In this document: positions 15,738 through 24,039 of the stretch, piece after piece
How the letters are laid out: every line of letters begins with the position of its first letter
Position numbering within the stretch: position 1 is the stretch's first letter
Origin: Gordonia prachuapensis
Lineage (GTDB): Bacteria; Actinomycetota; Actinomycetes; Mycobacteriales; Mycobacteriaceae
Length of the DNA stretch: 64,000 nt
Assembly: GCF_036350515.1 (NCBI RefSeq)
Contig: NZ_JAZDUE010000024.1
Coordinates: 12,321-76,320 of the forward strand
Reading direction: 5' to 3'
Position numbers and translations under genes: made by a program
The notes under the pieces: model-generated
What the model was told of the DNA's origin: nothing
The model's input: the letters and a program-made list of their open reading frames with translations, nothing else
Databases searched by the model: none

Positions 15738-17069
15738 TCAGAACGGCAGGACGATCGGCGGCAGCCCGGGGATCGGATTCGGGACGGTCCGCTGCTGCGG
15801 TGGACCCGGCGCCGGGGCGGGTGCCGGAGCGGGCGGGGGCGGCGGGGCAGGCGGTGGCGCCGGTGCGGGACCGGGCGGCCGGTTTTGCGGTCCGCGTCGT
15901 GCCGGCGGGCCGCCCGTCGTCGACTCGGGGTTCGACGAGTAGGTCTCCGGTGGGGGCGGCGGCACATATTGTTCGGCGGGCCGTCGGGCCGCGGCGAGAG
16001 CTCGCCTGACGGCGACTCCGGGGTCGGCTGTGGTGGGGTCGGCCGGATCGGCGTCACCGCTGCCGGGATCGGCCGGTGCCGACGCCTCGCGACCGTCGTC
16101 GACGAACTCGGACAGACTGTCCGGGGTTTCCTCGCCACCGAACAGTGCGATGACGGCGGCGAAGACGACCGCGGCACCGACGCCGATGAGCGCGCAGACG
16201 GCGATGAGCCCCACCCCCGCCAATGGTCTCCGGAACGGCTTCCGAGAGCGGGGCGGGCGATCCGCCGCGAGTGATGCGATGGGGCCGGGCAGCGGGTCGT
16301 CGTTCGGGATCGGTGCGTCGTCGGGCCAGTCCTGCAACCGATCGACGCGCTCAACGGGTTGGGTGCGCTGCTCGACCGCCGCCGAGCCGGCGGAAGTCCG
16401 CGCGACGGGTGCCCGCGTGTCGGTTTCGCTGCGCCGATCGGACGGCCGGCCTGCCGACCGGAAGGCCCCGGGCCCGTCCACGACCACCGGCACCTCCGCA
16501 TCCCGGCGGAGCATTGCCGCCAGTCCGGGCCAGGCGTCGTGACCCGCGGTGAGCACGACCGAACTGATCTCCTCCGGCGCGGCGACCGCCGCTTCGTCGC
16601 ACAACTGCGCGACCTGTGGCCAGACCGTTTCGGTTGCCTCCTCGAGGTCGCGGCGCGTGACCCGGAAGAACGACACCCGGTCGTGCCCCACCACGACGGC
16701 GGTCTCGACTGTCGCCAGCCGGGACCGTCCACGTCCTGCGAGCTCCACGAGTTCTGCGGCCCATTCCGGGGAGGTCGGCCGCTCCACCCGGCCGGTGCGG
16801 ACCAGGTGCGTGGCGAGGAGATGATCGAGTTCGGCGGGGCGGATGCTCGACATCCGCTCGGCCACGACGGTCTCCGTGGACGGGTCGACGGTGGCTATCC
16901 GAATGCCGTCAGCGGCAAGGTCCACCAAGAGAAAGAAGCGCTCGGGATCGACGTCGTCCGCGATCTGCCGCGCGGCGATGTCACCGAGTCGATCCGGAAT
17001 GATGCGGCGCAGCGGATCGCCGATCGTGGCCGAGGTGCCGCGACCGACGGGCGTCGCAAAATCTCTCAT
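15738..17069 (-). CDS. Degenerate Hsp70-like membrane protein with proline-rich outer tail (paralogue 1)
   Basis: 443 residues. Residues ~40-195 resemble the back half of an Hsp70/DnaK nucleotide-binding domain: a helix with ELAGRGRSRL, then SSVVLTAGHDAWPGLAAML, equivalent to the DnaK VVLVGGxTRxP segment. The glycine-rich phosphate loop is absent (FFLLVDLAADGIRIATVDP instead of DxGGGT). A single membrane span at about 284-310 follows basic residues, so the N-terminus should be cytoplasmic. The outer part is Pro/Ala-rich and ends NPIPGLPPIVLPF. It is a tandem paralogue of the next gene. A role as a sensor or envelope scaffold is only a guess; ATPase activity is doubtful. Confidence 0.7.
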   Translation of the reverse strand: MRDFATPVGRGTSATIGDPLRRIIPDRLGDIAARQIADDVDPERFFLLVDLAADGIRIATVDPSTETVVAERMSSIRPAELDHLLATHLVRTGRVERPTSPEWAAELVELAGRGRSRLATVETAVVVGHDRVSFFRVTRRDLEEATETVWPQVAQLCDEAAVAAPEEISSVVLTAGHDAWPGLAAMLRRDAEVPVVVDGPGAFRSAGRPSDRRSETDTRAPVARTSAGSAAVEQRTQPVERVDRLQDWPDDAPIPNDDPLPGPIASLAADRPPRSRKPFRRPLAGVGLIAVCALIGVGAAVVFAAVIALFGGEETPDSLSEFVDDGREASAPADPGSGDADPADPTTADPGVAVRRALAAARRPAEQYVPPPPPETYSSNPESTTGGPPARRGPQNRPPGPAPAPPPAPPPPPAPAPAPAPGPPQQRTVPNPIPGLPPIVLPF

Positions 17070-17253
17070 CGGATCTCATGCCCTGCCGTCTCGAGCATTG
17101 ACCGAACTCATGCCGGCTGGTTGCCGATCGTCCAAATGCCCAGGAAACCGAGCATCGATCAACCGACGTCTGCACGTCCGAGACTCCGAACGGTGACAGT
17201 CAGGTCGAACGTAACACGCCAGGACACGCAATGTGGCCTGACGAACGGTGACT

Positions 17254-18696
17254 TCAGAATGGCAAAACGATCGGCGGGAGACCCGGAATGGGATTCGGGA
17301 TCACCCGTTGCCGGGGCTGCGGGCGGTTTCGAGGCTGGTTCTGTTGCCGCGTCGGTTCATCCGCAGTGGTCGGCGGCGGCGGTGGTGGCGGTGGCGTGTA
17401 CCGCGCCGCCGGTAGGCCGGCCTCGACGACGTCGGCGGGATCGGCATAGGCCCGGGTGGGTGTGGGCGTGGTCGTGTCTGCCGCAACCGGCACCTCGGCG
17501 CGTTCGGACGTCTCGTCGCCGGTGACGGCGAGCACGCCCGCGACGGCGAGTCCCACGATCACGCAGACGGCTCCGAGCGCGATGGCCGCACGAATGATGG
17601 TGCGCCGGCGCTCGCGGATCGGGCGCTCGCGGATCGTCGCGGTGGCCGGAGTGTGGTCGGGATCGAGGGCCCATTCGCGCGGGTGGTAACCCGTCTGCAC
17701 AACCGTCACCGGTCCGGTGTCGGCGATCGTCCGGGGAGACGGATCATCCACCGTGGTCGGCGCATCGAGCAGGTACGGCGCGAGCGGTTCGTACGGCGCG
17801 GCGTATGTGCCCGTCGTGTCGCGCAGCGCATGCACGTCGTCGCGCACGACGGCGATCGGATCGGTGGTCGGTGTGATCGCCGCATCCACCCACGCGACCG
17901 GAAAGTCACCGGACTGGTTGGGCTGCGGAACCTGTTCGGGCACAGGTGTTTCGAACTGGCCGGCGTCGACGACGGAACCGACGGCCACCGGGTCCGCCTG
18001 GGGCACCTCGGGTTCGGCCACGACGACGGGTTCGGTCATCGCCTCACCGACCGGGTCGTGATGGCGTCGGGGTCGCTCGTCGACGATCCGGTCCGCCTCC
18101 ACGGCGACGACGGGCAGCGTGACGGCGTCGCCCAACATCTCCGACAGGCCCGGCCAGCGGTGATGTCCCGAATCGAGCACGACGGAGGCGACCGGGTCGG
18201 CGACGGCCGCAGCCGCCTGATCACACAGTAGGGCGATCTCGGCACGCAACGGCGCGGTCGCCTCGTCGAGGTCGCGTTGCGCGACCCGGAAGAACCGGAC
18301 GTTCTGCTGCCCCATGATGAATGTGGCGTCCGAGGATGCGAGTCGTTCGCGACCGCGGGCCGCCAGTTCCAGGAGTTCGCTCGTCCACTCGTCCGTGGCC
18401 GGTTCTTCCACGCGGCCGGTACGGACCAGATGGTCGGCGAGGAGTCGGTCGATCACGTCGGGACGAATGGTGGTGATGAGCCGCTCCCCGACGACGGCCT
18501 CGAGGCGCGGGTCGACGATGCCGATGCGAAGGCCCTCGACTCGGATGTCGATCAGGATGAACGGCAGGTCAGCGGGTACGCCGACCGCGATCTGGCGGGC
18601 CGCGATGTCGCCGAGCAGGACCCGATCGATTGTTCGCGCATCGAGGTCGGTCGTGGCCTCGACCGACCGATCGCCATCCGTCGCGTCGTCTGTCAT
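17254..18696 (-). CDS. Degenerate Hsp70-like membrane protein with proline-rich outer tail (paralogue 2)
   Basis: 480 residues. The layout is the same as the downstream paralogue: a pseudo-Hsp70 region at about 25-195 (LGDIAARQIAVGV, ILIDIRVEGLRIGIVDPR, then VASVVLDSGHHRWPGLSEML), a variable acidic linker, one membrane span at about 367-392 after an Arg cluster, and a Thr/Pro-rich tail with an eight-proline run. The C-terminus NPIPGLPPIVLPF is identical to its neighbour's. The two genes are separated by 184 bases and are read in the same direction. Identity is highest in the pseudo-NBD and the last 14 residues, which suggests that both ends are functional. No J-domain or GrpE-like gene is nearby. 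Confidence 0.7.
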   Translation of the reverse strand: MTDDATDGDRSVEATTDLDARTIDRVLLGDIAARQIAVGVPADLPFILIDIRVEGLRIGIVDPRLEAVVGERLITTIRPDVIDRLLADHLVRTGRVEEPATDEWTSELLELAARGRERLASSDATFIMGQQNVRFFRVAQRDLDEATAPLRAEIALLCDQAAAAVADPVASVVLDSGHHRWPGLSEMLGDAVTLPVVAVEADRIVDERPRRHHDPVGEAMTEPVVVAEPEVPQADPVAVGSVVDAGQFETPVPEQVPQPNQSGDFPVAWVDAAITPTTDPIAVVRDDVHALRDTTGTYAAPYEPLAPYLLDAPTTVDDPSPRTIADTGPVTVVQTGYHPREWALDPDHTPATATIRERPIRERRRTIIRAAIALGAVCVIVGLAVAGVLAVTGDETSERAEVPVAADTTTPTPTRAYADPADVVEAGLPAARYTPPPPPPPPTTADEPTRQQNQPRNRPQPRQRVIPNPIPGLPPIVLPF

Positions 18697-18790
18697 CCGA
18701 TCCGGTGCCTTGCATCCATGAACGTTCCCCCGCGTCCGCCGCGCCGCTGAGCGCGCGCAGGCGTGCGGTCACGACACTAACACGGTGTTC

Positions 18791-20200
18791 TCAGGACCGC
18801 GGCCGCGCGACCTGCGGGGCCGCGGTCTCGATCGGCTCGGCCCCGTCGGCCGGAATCTGCGGCGCGGTCACCCGCATCGGCCCCCCGAGTGCGACCAGGC
18901 GCCAACCGGCGGCACGCCAGGCGGCGGCATCGAGACAGCGCCGGCCGTCGACGATGACCTTCGCCCGCACCACACCGGACAGTTCCTCGGGCAGCATGTG
19001 CACGAACTCGGCCCACTCGGTGGCCACCACCACCACGTCGGCGTCCTCGCAGGCCGCCGCGGCACTGTCGGCGTAGTCGAGGGTCGGATACAGCCGGCGC
19101 GAGTTCGCCATCGCCTTGGGGTCGAACACCGAGACCGACGCACCCCGCAGCGCCAGTTGCCCGGCCACGTTGAGGGCGGGGGAATCTCGGACGTCGTCGC
19201 TCTCGGGTTTGAACGCCGCACCCAGGATCGCGATGTTGGTACCGAGCACGTCGCCACCGGCGGCGTCGGACACCAGATCCACCAGTGCGGCCCGTCGGCG
19301 GGTGTTGATGGCATCGACCTCACGGAGGAACCGCAGCGCCCGACCGGCGCCCACCTCGTCTGCGCGGGCCATGAAACCGCGGATGTCCTTGGGGAGACAT
19401 CCGCCGCCGAATCCCAACCCGGCGTTCAGGAATCGTCGCCCGATTCGACCGTCGTAGCCGATGGCGTCCGCCAGCGTGGACACGTCGGCGCCGACGTTCT
19501 CGCAGATCTCGCTGATCGCGTTGATGAACGAGATCTTGGTCGCCAGAAAGGCGTTGGCCGACACCTTGACGAGTTCTGCGGTGGCCCAATCGGTTCGGAC
19601 GAAGGGAGTGCCGGATTCGAGGATCTCGCGATAGATCTCGGCGACCACCCGGGCGGGGCCGGAGTCGTCACGGTCGGGGTCGGTGCCCAGGACGAGTCGG
19701 TCGGGCTCGAGCGTGTCCTCGACCGCGAAGCCCTCACGCAGGAACTCCGGGCTCCACACCAACTCGACATGCGATCCGGGAGCGGTCAACACGGCGATGC
19801 GCTGCGCGAGGGCGGCCGCCGTTCCGACGGGTACCGTCGACTTCCCGATCACCAGGTGCTCGCCCCGCACCAGCGGCGCCAGGGCATCGACCGCGGACTC
19901 CACGTGGGAGAGGTCGACGCCGTAACCGCGCCGCAGTTGCGGGGTACCGACACCGAGGAAATGCACGGTGGCGAAGTCGGCGGCCTCGCGGGGATCGGTG
20001 GTGAACCGCAGCCGTCCGGCGGCGAGGTTGCGGCGCAGCACGTCGGAGAGTCCCGGCTCGAAGAACGGAACCTCACCGGCCTGTAGCCGCGCCGCCTTCT
20101 CGGGGTCGACGTCCACCCCGAGCACATCGTGTCCCAGTTCGGCCATGCATGCCGCGTGGGTCGCTCCGAGGTACCCACACCCGATCACCGTCATCTTCAT
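18791..20200 (-). CDS. ugd: UDP-glucose 6-dehydrogenase
   Basis: 469 residues. The N-terminal Rossmann motif is VIGCGYLGATHAACMAELGH. The middle carries GKSTVPVGTAAALAQR and SPEFLREGFAVEDTLEPDR, and GLGFGGGCLPKDIRGF contains the catalytic Cys of the UDP-glucose/GDP-mannose dehydrogenase family. The reaction is two NAD+-dependent oxidations of UDP-glucose to UDP-glucuronate in the cytoplasm, supplying sugar acids for envelope polysaccharide. It matches M. tuberculosis udgA (Rv0322) in type, and its neighbour dcd matches Rv0321. The length is ordinary for the family. GDP-mannose dehydrogenase is the main alternative; the UDP-glucose form is favoured by the overall motif set and gene neighbourhood. 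Confidence 0.88.
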   Translation of the reverse strand: MKMTVIGCGYLGATHAACMAELGHDVLGVDVDPEKAARLQAGEVPFFEPGLSDVLRRNLAAGRLRFTTDPREAADFATVHFLGVGTPQLRRGYGVDLSHVESAVDALAPLVRGEHLVIGKSTVPVGTAAALAQRIAVLTAPGSHVELVWSPEFLREGFAVEDTLEPDRLVLGTDPDRDDSGPARVVAEIYREILESGTPFVRTDWATAELVKVSANAFLATKISFINAISEICENVGADVSTLADAIGYDGRIGRRFLNAGLGFGGGCLPKDIRGFMARADEVGAGRALRFLREVDAINTRRRAALVDLVSDAAGGDVLGTNIAILGAAFKPESDDVRDSPALNVAGQLALRGASVSVFDPKAMANSRRLYPTLDYADSAAAACEDADVVVVATEWAEFVHMLPEELSGVVRAKVIVDGRRCLDAAAWRAAGWRLVALGGPMRVTAPQIPADGAEPIETAAPQVARPRS

Positions 20201-20320
20201 GATTCTGTGGGTACGCCGGGTTTCCGTCGGCGACGCGACGACGACGTGACCCGTCCCGATCGATTCGATGAACAGCCGCGGTCGAAGATGAACGCCGAAC
20301 GAATCCGGCGCAGCCGCCGG

Positions 20321-20896
20321 TCAGTCGGTGGGTCGGGTGAAGTTCAGGTAGGCCTTCGACGGCGTGGGACCGCGCTGACCCTGGTACTTCGACCCGACCG
20401 ACGAGCTGCCGTAAGGATTCTCGGCAGGGCTGGACAGCCGGATGAGGCAGAGCTGCCCGATCTTCATCCCGGGCCACAGGGTGATCGGCAGGTTCGCGAC
20501 GTTCGACAGTTCGAGAGTGATGTGACCCGAGAATCCGGGGTCGATGAAGCCGGCAGTCGAGTGGGTGAGCAGGCCAAGGCGGCCCAGCGACGACTTGCCC
20601 TCGAGACGACCGGCGAGGTCGTCGGGCAGTGTGCAGACCTCGAGGGTGGAGCCGAGGACGAACTCACCGGGGTGGAGCACGAAGGGTTCTCCATCCCCCG
20701 GCTGCACGAGCGAGGTCAATTCGTCCTGGCGTTGCGCCGGGTCGATGTGGGTGTAGCGCGTGTTGTTGAAGACGCGGAAGAAGCTGTCCAGCCGCACATC
20801 CACGCTGGACGGCTGGACGAGACCGGGATCGAACGGGTCGAGCGCCAACCGCCCGTCGGCGATCTCTGCGCGGATGTCGCGGTCGGAGAGCAGCAC
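20321..20896 (-). CDS. dcd: dCTP deaminase (possibly bifunctional dCTP deaminase/dUTPase)
   Basis: 191 residues, full family length. MLLSDRDIRAEI, QPSSVDVRLDSFFRVF, EGKSSLGRLGLLTHSTAGFI and GQLCLIRLSSPAENPYG are the conserved motifs; GKSSLGR holds the phosphate-binding residues. It converts dCTP to dUTP, and the M. tuberculosis enzyme is known to go on to dUMP, so the same is likely here. It lies downstream of a 20-base palindrome (20982-21001) and next to ugd, as in mycobacteria. The gap of 120 bases to ugd makes co-transcription possible but not certain. Confidence 0.93.
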   Translation of the reverse strand: MLLSDRDIRAEIADGRLALDPFDPGLVQPSSVDVRLDSFFRVFNNTRYTHIDPAQRQDELTSLVQPGDGEPFVLHPGEFVLGSTLEVCTLPDDLAGRLEGKSSLGRLGLLTHSTAGFIDPGFSGHITLELSNVANLPITLWPGMKIGQLCLIRLSSPAENPYGSSSVGSKYQGQRGPTPSKAYLNFTRPTD

Positions 20897-20981
20897 GGTG
20901 TGAGGTTATCTGACATACGCCCGATGAACGGCGGCCGGCCAACATCTGTCGAACCACATGCGATCCCTACCCACCTATGGC

Positions 20982-21001
20982 AAATAAGCGATCGCTCATT
21001 T
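20982..21001. promoter_or_regulatory. Near-perfect 20-base palindrome centred on GCGATCGC
   Basis: AAATAAGCGATCGCTCATTT is symmetric except for one pair. It is 86 bases upstream of dcd and about 96 bases upstream of the divergent exported-protein gene, in an AT-rich patch. The size and symmetry suit a TetR-type operator controlling one or both genes; no adjacent regulator gene exists. Confidence 0.6.
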
Positions 21002-21096
21002 AGAGTGACCCGCGTGACCATTCCGTGACGGTCATGAGACACGACACATGCGAGCGGGCAATTGGTCCATCGCACGATTCTTGGGGGGGCAAGCGG

Positions 21097-22572
21097 GTGC
21101 CAGCGCGCAATCTTCGAGGTAGCTCACAGAGCATCGCAGCGGTGTTGCCGCGACGCCCCGGCCGCCGAGTGCTGATCACTGCCATCTCGGTGGCTGCGGT
21201 GATCTCCGTCGTGCTGTCGTTCGGCGGGGAGCGTGGTGTCACGGGGTTGGCGATGGCGCAGCCGTCGGCACCCACCGCACGCGCACACACCGCCGAACCA
21301 GAGGAATGCGTTGGTTCACGGTTCGCGACGTTCGGCGCCGTCTATGACGCGATCTTCGATTCGCTGCTGCCGAAGATGCCGCCCGAGATCCAGAAACGCT
21401 CGGCGTCGATCAAGGCCCGGGCCCACCGGGACATGCAGGGGCTGCGCATCTCGAAACTCGCGGTGTCCAACCACCCGCACGACATGGGTGCCGACGACGA
21501 GAGCCCGATCATGACGTATCGGGATCCGATCTCACAGTGGATCGTCACGCAGTTGGTGAATGTCCGGGAAGGTGACGCAACCGAGTCGATCCCCGTCGAG
21601 AACCTCACCGTCGCACAAGCTGTCGAGACCGTGTGGCTGTATCTGTATGTGACCGTGATGGTCCCGTTGACGGTCGCCCGGCGCACCGTGCCGTCGATCG
21701 CCACCGTCGCCGGTCCCATCAGTGTCGGGACCCTGATCACGCTGCCGATCCTGCTCGGCGTGTTCGCCACGACCCAGATCTACAAGTCGGTCAGTGAGCG
21801 ACTTGTCGAGGCCTGCATCGTGTCGGTCACCCGGTCGGAGAAGGAGAACGCCGGTAAGTCGGTCAAGGACCTGCGGTTCACCGACTCGGTCCCCGCGCTC
21901 ATCCGTGACATCGCCGGTCAGGTCGACCTCGCCGACCCCGAAAGCTGCCCGGCGATCGGCGACCTGCCGCTGTCGCGCATCGTTTCCCGCACGTCGAACT
22001 ATCTGCAGGCGATCAGCACCAACCCGGTGACCGATCGGCAGATCGCCGCGATGTCCGACGACGTGCAGCGATGGATGCGCCAAACCCACGTCCAGCGCAA
22101 TCTCATCCCGGCGGACCCCGCCGATTTCACCACCGCCGAGTCCGCGATCTCCCAGATCGGCGTGCTCCTCCCCTACGTCGGCGGCGCGCCGCTCGACGTC
22201 GTCATCGGGCTGAGCCACAACAGGAATCAGGGCGACAACCTCGCCGCGACCGCTCCGATCTCGCAGCTGTCGGTCACCAAGACACTGACTGCGGCGTACT
22301 ACGCGTACGCGTTGTCGGCGCACATGATCGAACTGGCGTGGTCGCAGGGCGGTGTGGACCCGGCGGCGGCGTTGCTCAACGACCTGTTCCCGAGTGCCGG
22401 GATCACCGCGGAGATGGTCCCGAAATCCAGCGGAATCGTCGGGGCGCCCAATCTCTACGGGCTCGTCGTCTACCACAATGTGCTGCGCTCGATGTGCCTG
22501 GCCGAGGACAAGCGACCGGCACCGACGCAGCAGTCCACGCAACGGGTTCCGGTGTCCGCCGCGCGCTGGTGA
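21097..22572 (+). CDS. Exported or membrane-anchored protein of unknown function
   Basis: 491 residues from a GTG at 21097 with a G-rich ribosome site seven bases upstream; an ATG at 21025 is the alternative. A basic stretch (LPRRPGRR) and a hydrophobic segment make an export signal or anchor. A possible cleavage site lies near GLAMAQPSAPTARAHT. A second hydrophobic region (about WLYLYVTVMVPLTVARR and GTLITLPILLGVFATT) could be one or two more membrane passes. The rest is mixed-charge, with a Cys pair (PEECVGSR early, ESCPAIGD mid). I recognise no domain. The palindrome upstream may control it. It looks like a conserved actinobacterial envelope protein; no function can be stated. Confidence 0.7.
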   Translation: MPARNLRGSSQSIAAVLPRRPGRRVLITAISVAAVISVVLSFGGERGVTGLAMAQPSAPTARAHTAEPEECVGSRFATFGAVYDAIFDSLLPKMPPEIQKRSASIKARAHRDMQGLRISKLAVSNHPHDMGADDESPIMTYRDPISQWIVTQLVNVREGDATESIPVENLTVAQAVETVWLYLYVTVMVPLTVARRTVPSIATVAGPISVGTLITLPILLGVFATTQIYKSVSERLVEACIVSVTRSEKENAGKSVKDLRFTDSVPALIRDIAGQVDLADPESCPAIGDLPLSRIVSRTSNYLQAISTNPVTDRQIAAMSDDVQRWMRQTHVQRNLIPADPADFTTAESAISQIGVLLPYVGGAPLDVVIGLSHNRNQGDNLAATAPISQLSVTKTLTAAYYAYALSAHMIELAWSQGGVDPAAALLNDLFPSAGITAEMVPKSSGIVGAPNLYGLVVYHNVLRSMCLAEDKRPAPTQQSTQRVPVSAARW

Positions 22573-22617
22573 CGCGGAGGTCGGGTCGGTTGCGCGGCAC
22601 GGCGCGCCGCGGTTCGG

Positions 22618-23406
22618 TCAGCCTCGGAGGCTGGGCCGGACGGCCAGCTCGGCCACCGCGACTGCCAACCGTCGCGGTGCGAGTTGGCTCGCCACGGCCC
22701 CGATGAGATTCAGCAGACCGTCGACCACGCTCGGTTTGCCGGCGTCCAACGCGCGCAACGCGGTCTCCACGACCTGACGCGTCGATCGCCGTGGGCCCAC
22801 CGCTTGTCCGTCCGCACCGGCGGCATCGAAGAAACCGGTGTCCGTTGCGCCCGGACACAGCGCAAGCACCTTGACTCCGTGCGGCTTGCACTCCCACCAG
22901 AGCGCCTCGCTGAACGACAGCACGTAGGCCTTCGTCGCGGCGTAGACCGCCAGATGCGGAACCGGTTGGAAGGCCGCAAGACTCGACAGATTGATGATCG
23001 CGCCGGAACCCTGTTGCACCATCCGTTTGACGAAGACGGTGGTGAGGTCGGTGAGTACGCCGACATTGAGCGCCACTTGATCGTGGATTCGTTTCGGGTC
23101 CGCATCGACGAGGTCGGCGTGTACGCCGAACCCGGCATTGTTGACGAGTATGTCGACGGTTTGTCCGAGCCGGTCCACCTCATCGACCAAGTCGTCGGTG
23201 GCGCCGGCGGCGCTGAGGTCGGCCGCGATGACCTCGGCGCGGATACCGTGTCGGTCGGCCAGGTCGCCGGCGAGTGCCTTGAGCTTGTCCTCGCTGCGTG
23301 CAACCAGGATCAGGTGAGCGCCGCGAGCTGCCAACACCCTCGCGAACTCCGCGCCGATACCGCCACTGGCGCCGGTGATCAACGCGGTCTTGCCTCGGTA
23401 TTCCAC
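22618..23406 (-). CDS. Short-chain dehydrogenase/reductase (classical SDR)
   Basis: 262 residues, standard length. TGASGGIGAEFARVLAARG is the cofactor motif, the following basic residue (VARSEDKL) favours NADP(H), and NNAGFG, the catalytic Ser (NLSSLAAF) and YAATK complete the active site. The C-terminal segment after about 215 resembles SDRs acting on hydrophobic or lipid substrates. The substrate cannot be named. It is convergent with the exported-protein gene (gap 45 bases) and upstream of it lies the tRNA-Gly on the other strand. It is probably monocistronic. Confidence 0.88.
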   Translation of the reverse strand: MEYRGKTALITGASGGIGAEFARVLAARGAHLILVARSEDKLKALAGDLADRHGIRAEVIAADLSAAGATDDLVDEVDRLGQTVDILVNNAGFGVHADLVDADPKRIHDQVALNVGVLTDLTTVFVKRMVQQGSGAIINLSSLAAFQPVPHLAVYAATKAYVLSFSEALWWECKPHGVKVLALCPGATDTGFFDAAGADGQAVGPRRSTRQVVETALRALDAGKPSVVDGLLNLIGAVASQLAPRRLAVAVAELAVRPSLRG

Positions 23407-23582
23407 AGTGGGACTCCTGGGTGGTCGGTGACCTGCCCGAGACTAGAGCGAGTGCCCCGAAGATGCGGCGAGTACCGCCAAATCCATCCCGAGATCCGCG
23501 CCTGGCACGCCAGTCGCCAGTCGGCGGGTGTCACCCGCACAACATTTGCTACTCTGTCGTTCGCGAGTCTCGGCGCTCGCAC

Positions 23583-23653
23583 GCCGATGTAGTTCAATGG
23601 CAGAACATCAGCTTCCCAAGCTGAATACGCGGGTTCGATTCCCGTCATCGGCT
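23583..23653 (+). tRNA. tRNA-Gly (anticodon CCC)
   Basis: Seventy-one bases with a full cloverleaf. The acceptor is GCCGATG/CATCGGC, the D arm GTTC...GAAC, the anticodon stem TCAGC/GCTGA with loop TTCCCAA, and the T arm GCGGG-TTCGATT-CCCGT. The CCA end is not encoded. The downstream DNA is a patchwork of fragments, making this a plausible integration site. Confidence 0.95.
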
Positions 23654-24039
23654 CCGATAGAAGCCCTGCTCAGAGTGGCATTTCGCAGCCTCCGGCTCCC
23701 TCCGCAGGATTAATCGCGCTACCCGCGTGCGCAGCGCAGCGTCCAATGCGCCTGTTGAGATGAGGTTGGACGCCGGCCGCTCCTCGACAGCCTGCCGCCC
23801 ATCCCTCGCAATGATTTCCGACAAATAGTCAGCGGGCGCACCGTCACCTCGGGCTACGATCCGCGTTGGGGCACCAGCCACAAGGGCATCGACATCGCCA
23901 ACAAGATCGGGACTCCGGTCTACGCAGTGCCCAAAGGTCCACGCCGGTCAGCAGATCGGCACCGTCGGTAACCGCGGCCAGTCCACCGGACCCACCCGCA
24001 CCACAAAGTCACGGAGCCGTGGTTCGGTGCTGTGGTTGC
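23654..24039. other. Decayed region downstream of tRNA-Gly
   Basis: About 390 bases without an intact gene. The right half holds the M23 peptidase remnant. The left half can encode an unrecognised peptide of under 80 residues on the minus strand (RPASNLISTGALDAALRT and flanks) with no ribosome site. It is probably debris from an integrated element. Confidence 0.55.
23831..24008 (+). pseudogene. Remnant of an M23 metallopeptidase gene
   Basis: Frame one reads SGYDPRWGTSHKGIDIANKI then GTPVYAV, the start of an M23 (lysostaphin/NlpD) domain including the metal-binding HxGIDIA. From 23937 a different frame reads VHAGQQIGTVGNRGQSTGP, which normally lies about 30-40 residues further on. The final HLHFE motif is missing (TRTTK instead). 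An internal deletion with frameshift has therefore destroyed the gene. Such enzymes cleave peptidoglycan cross-links. Confidence 0.8.

Noticed and set aside
23654..23881. 78-residue minus-strand frame next to tRNA-Gly
   Set aside because: No ribosome site, no family, overlaps debris; not called as a gene.
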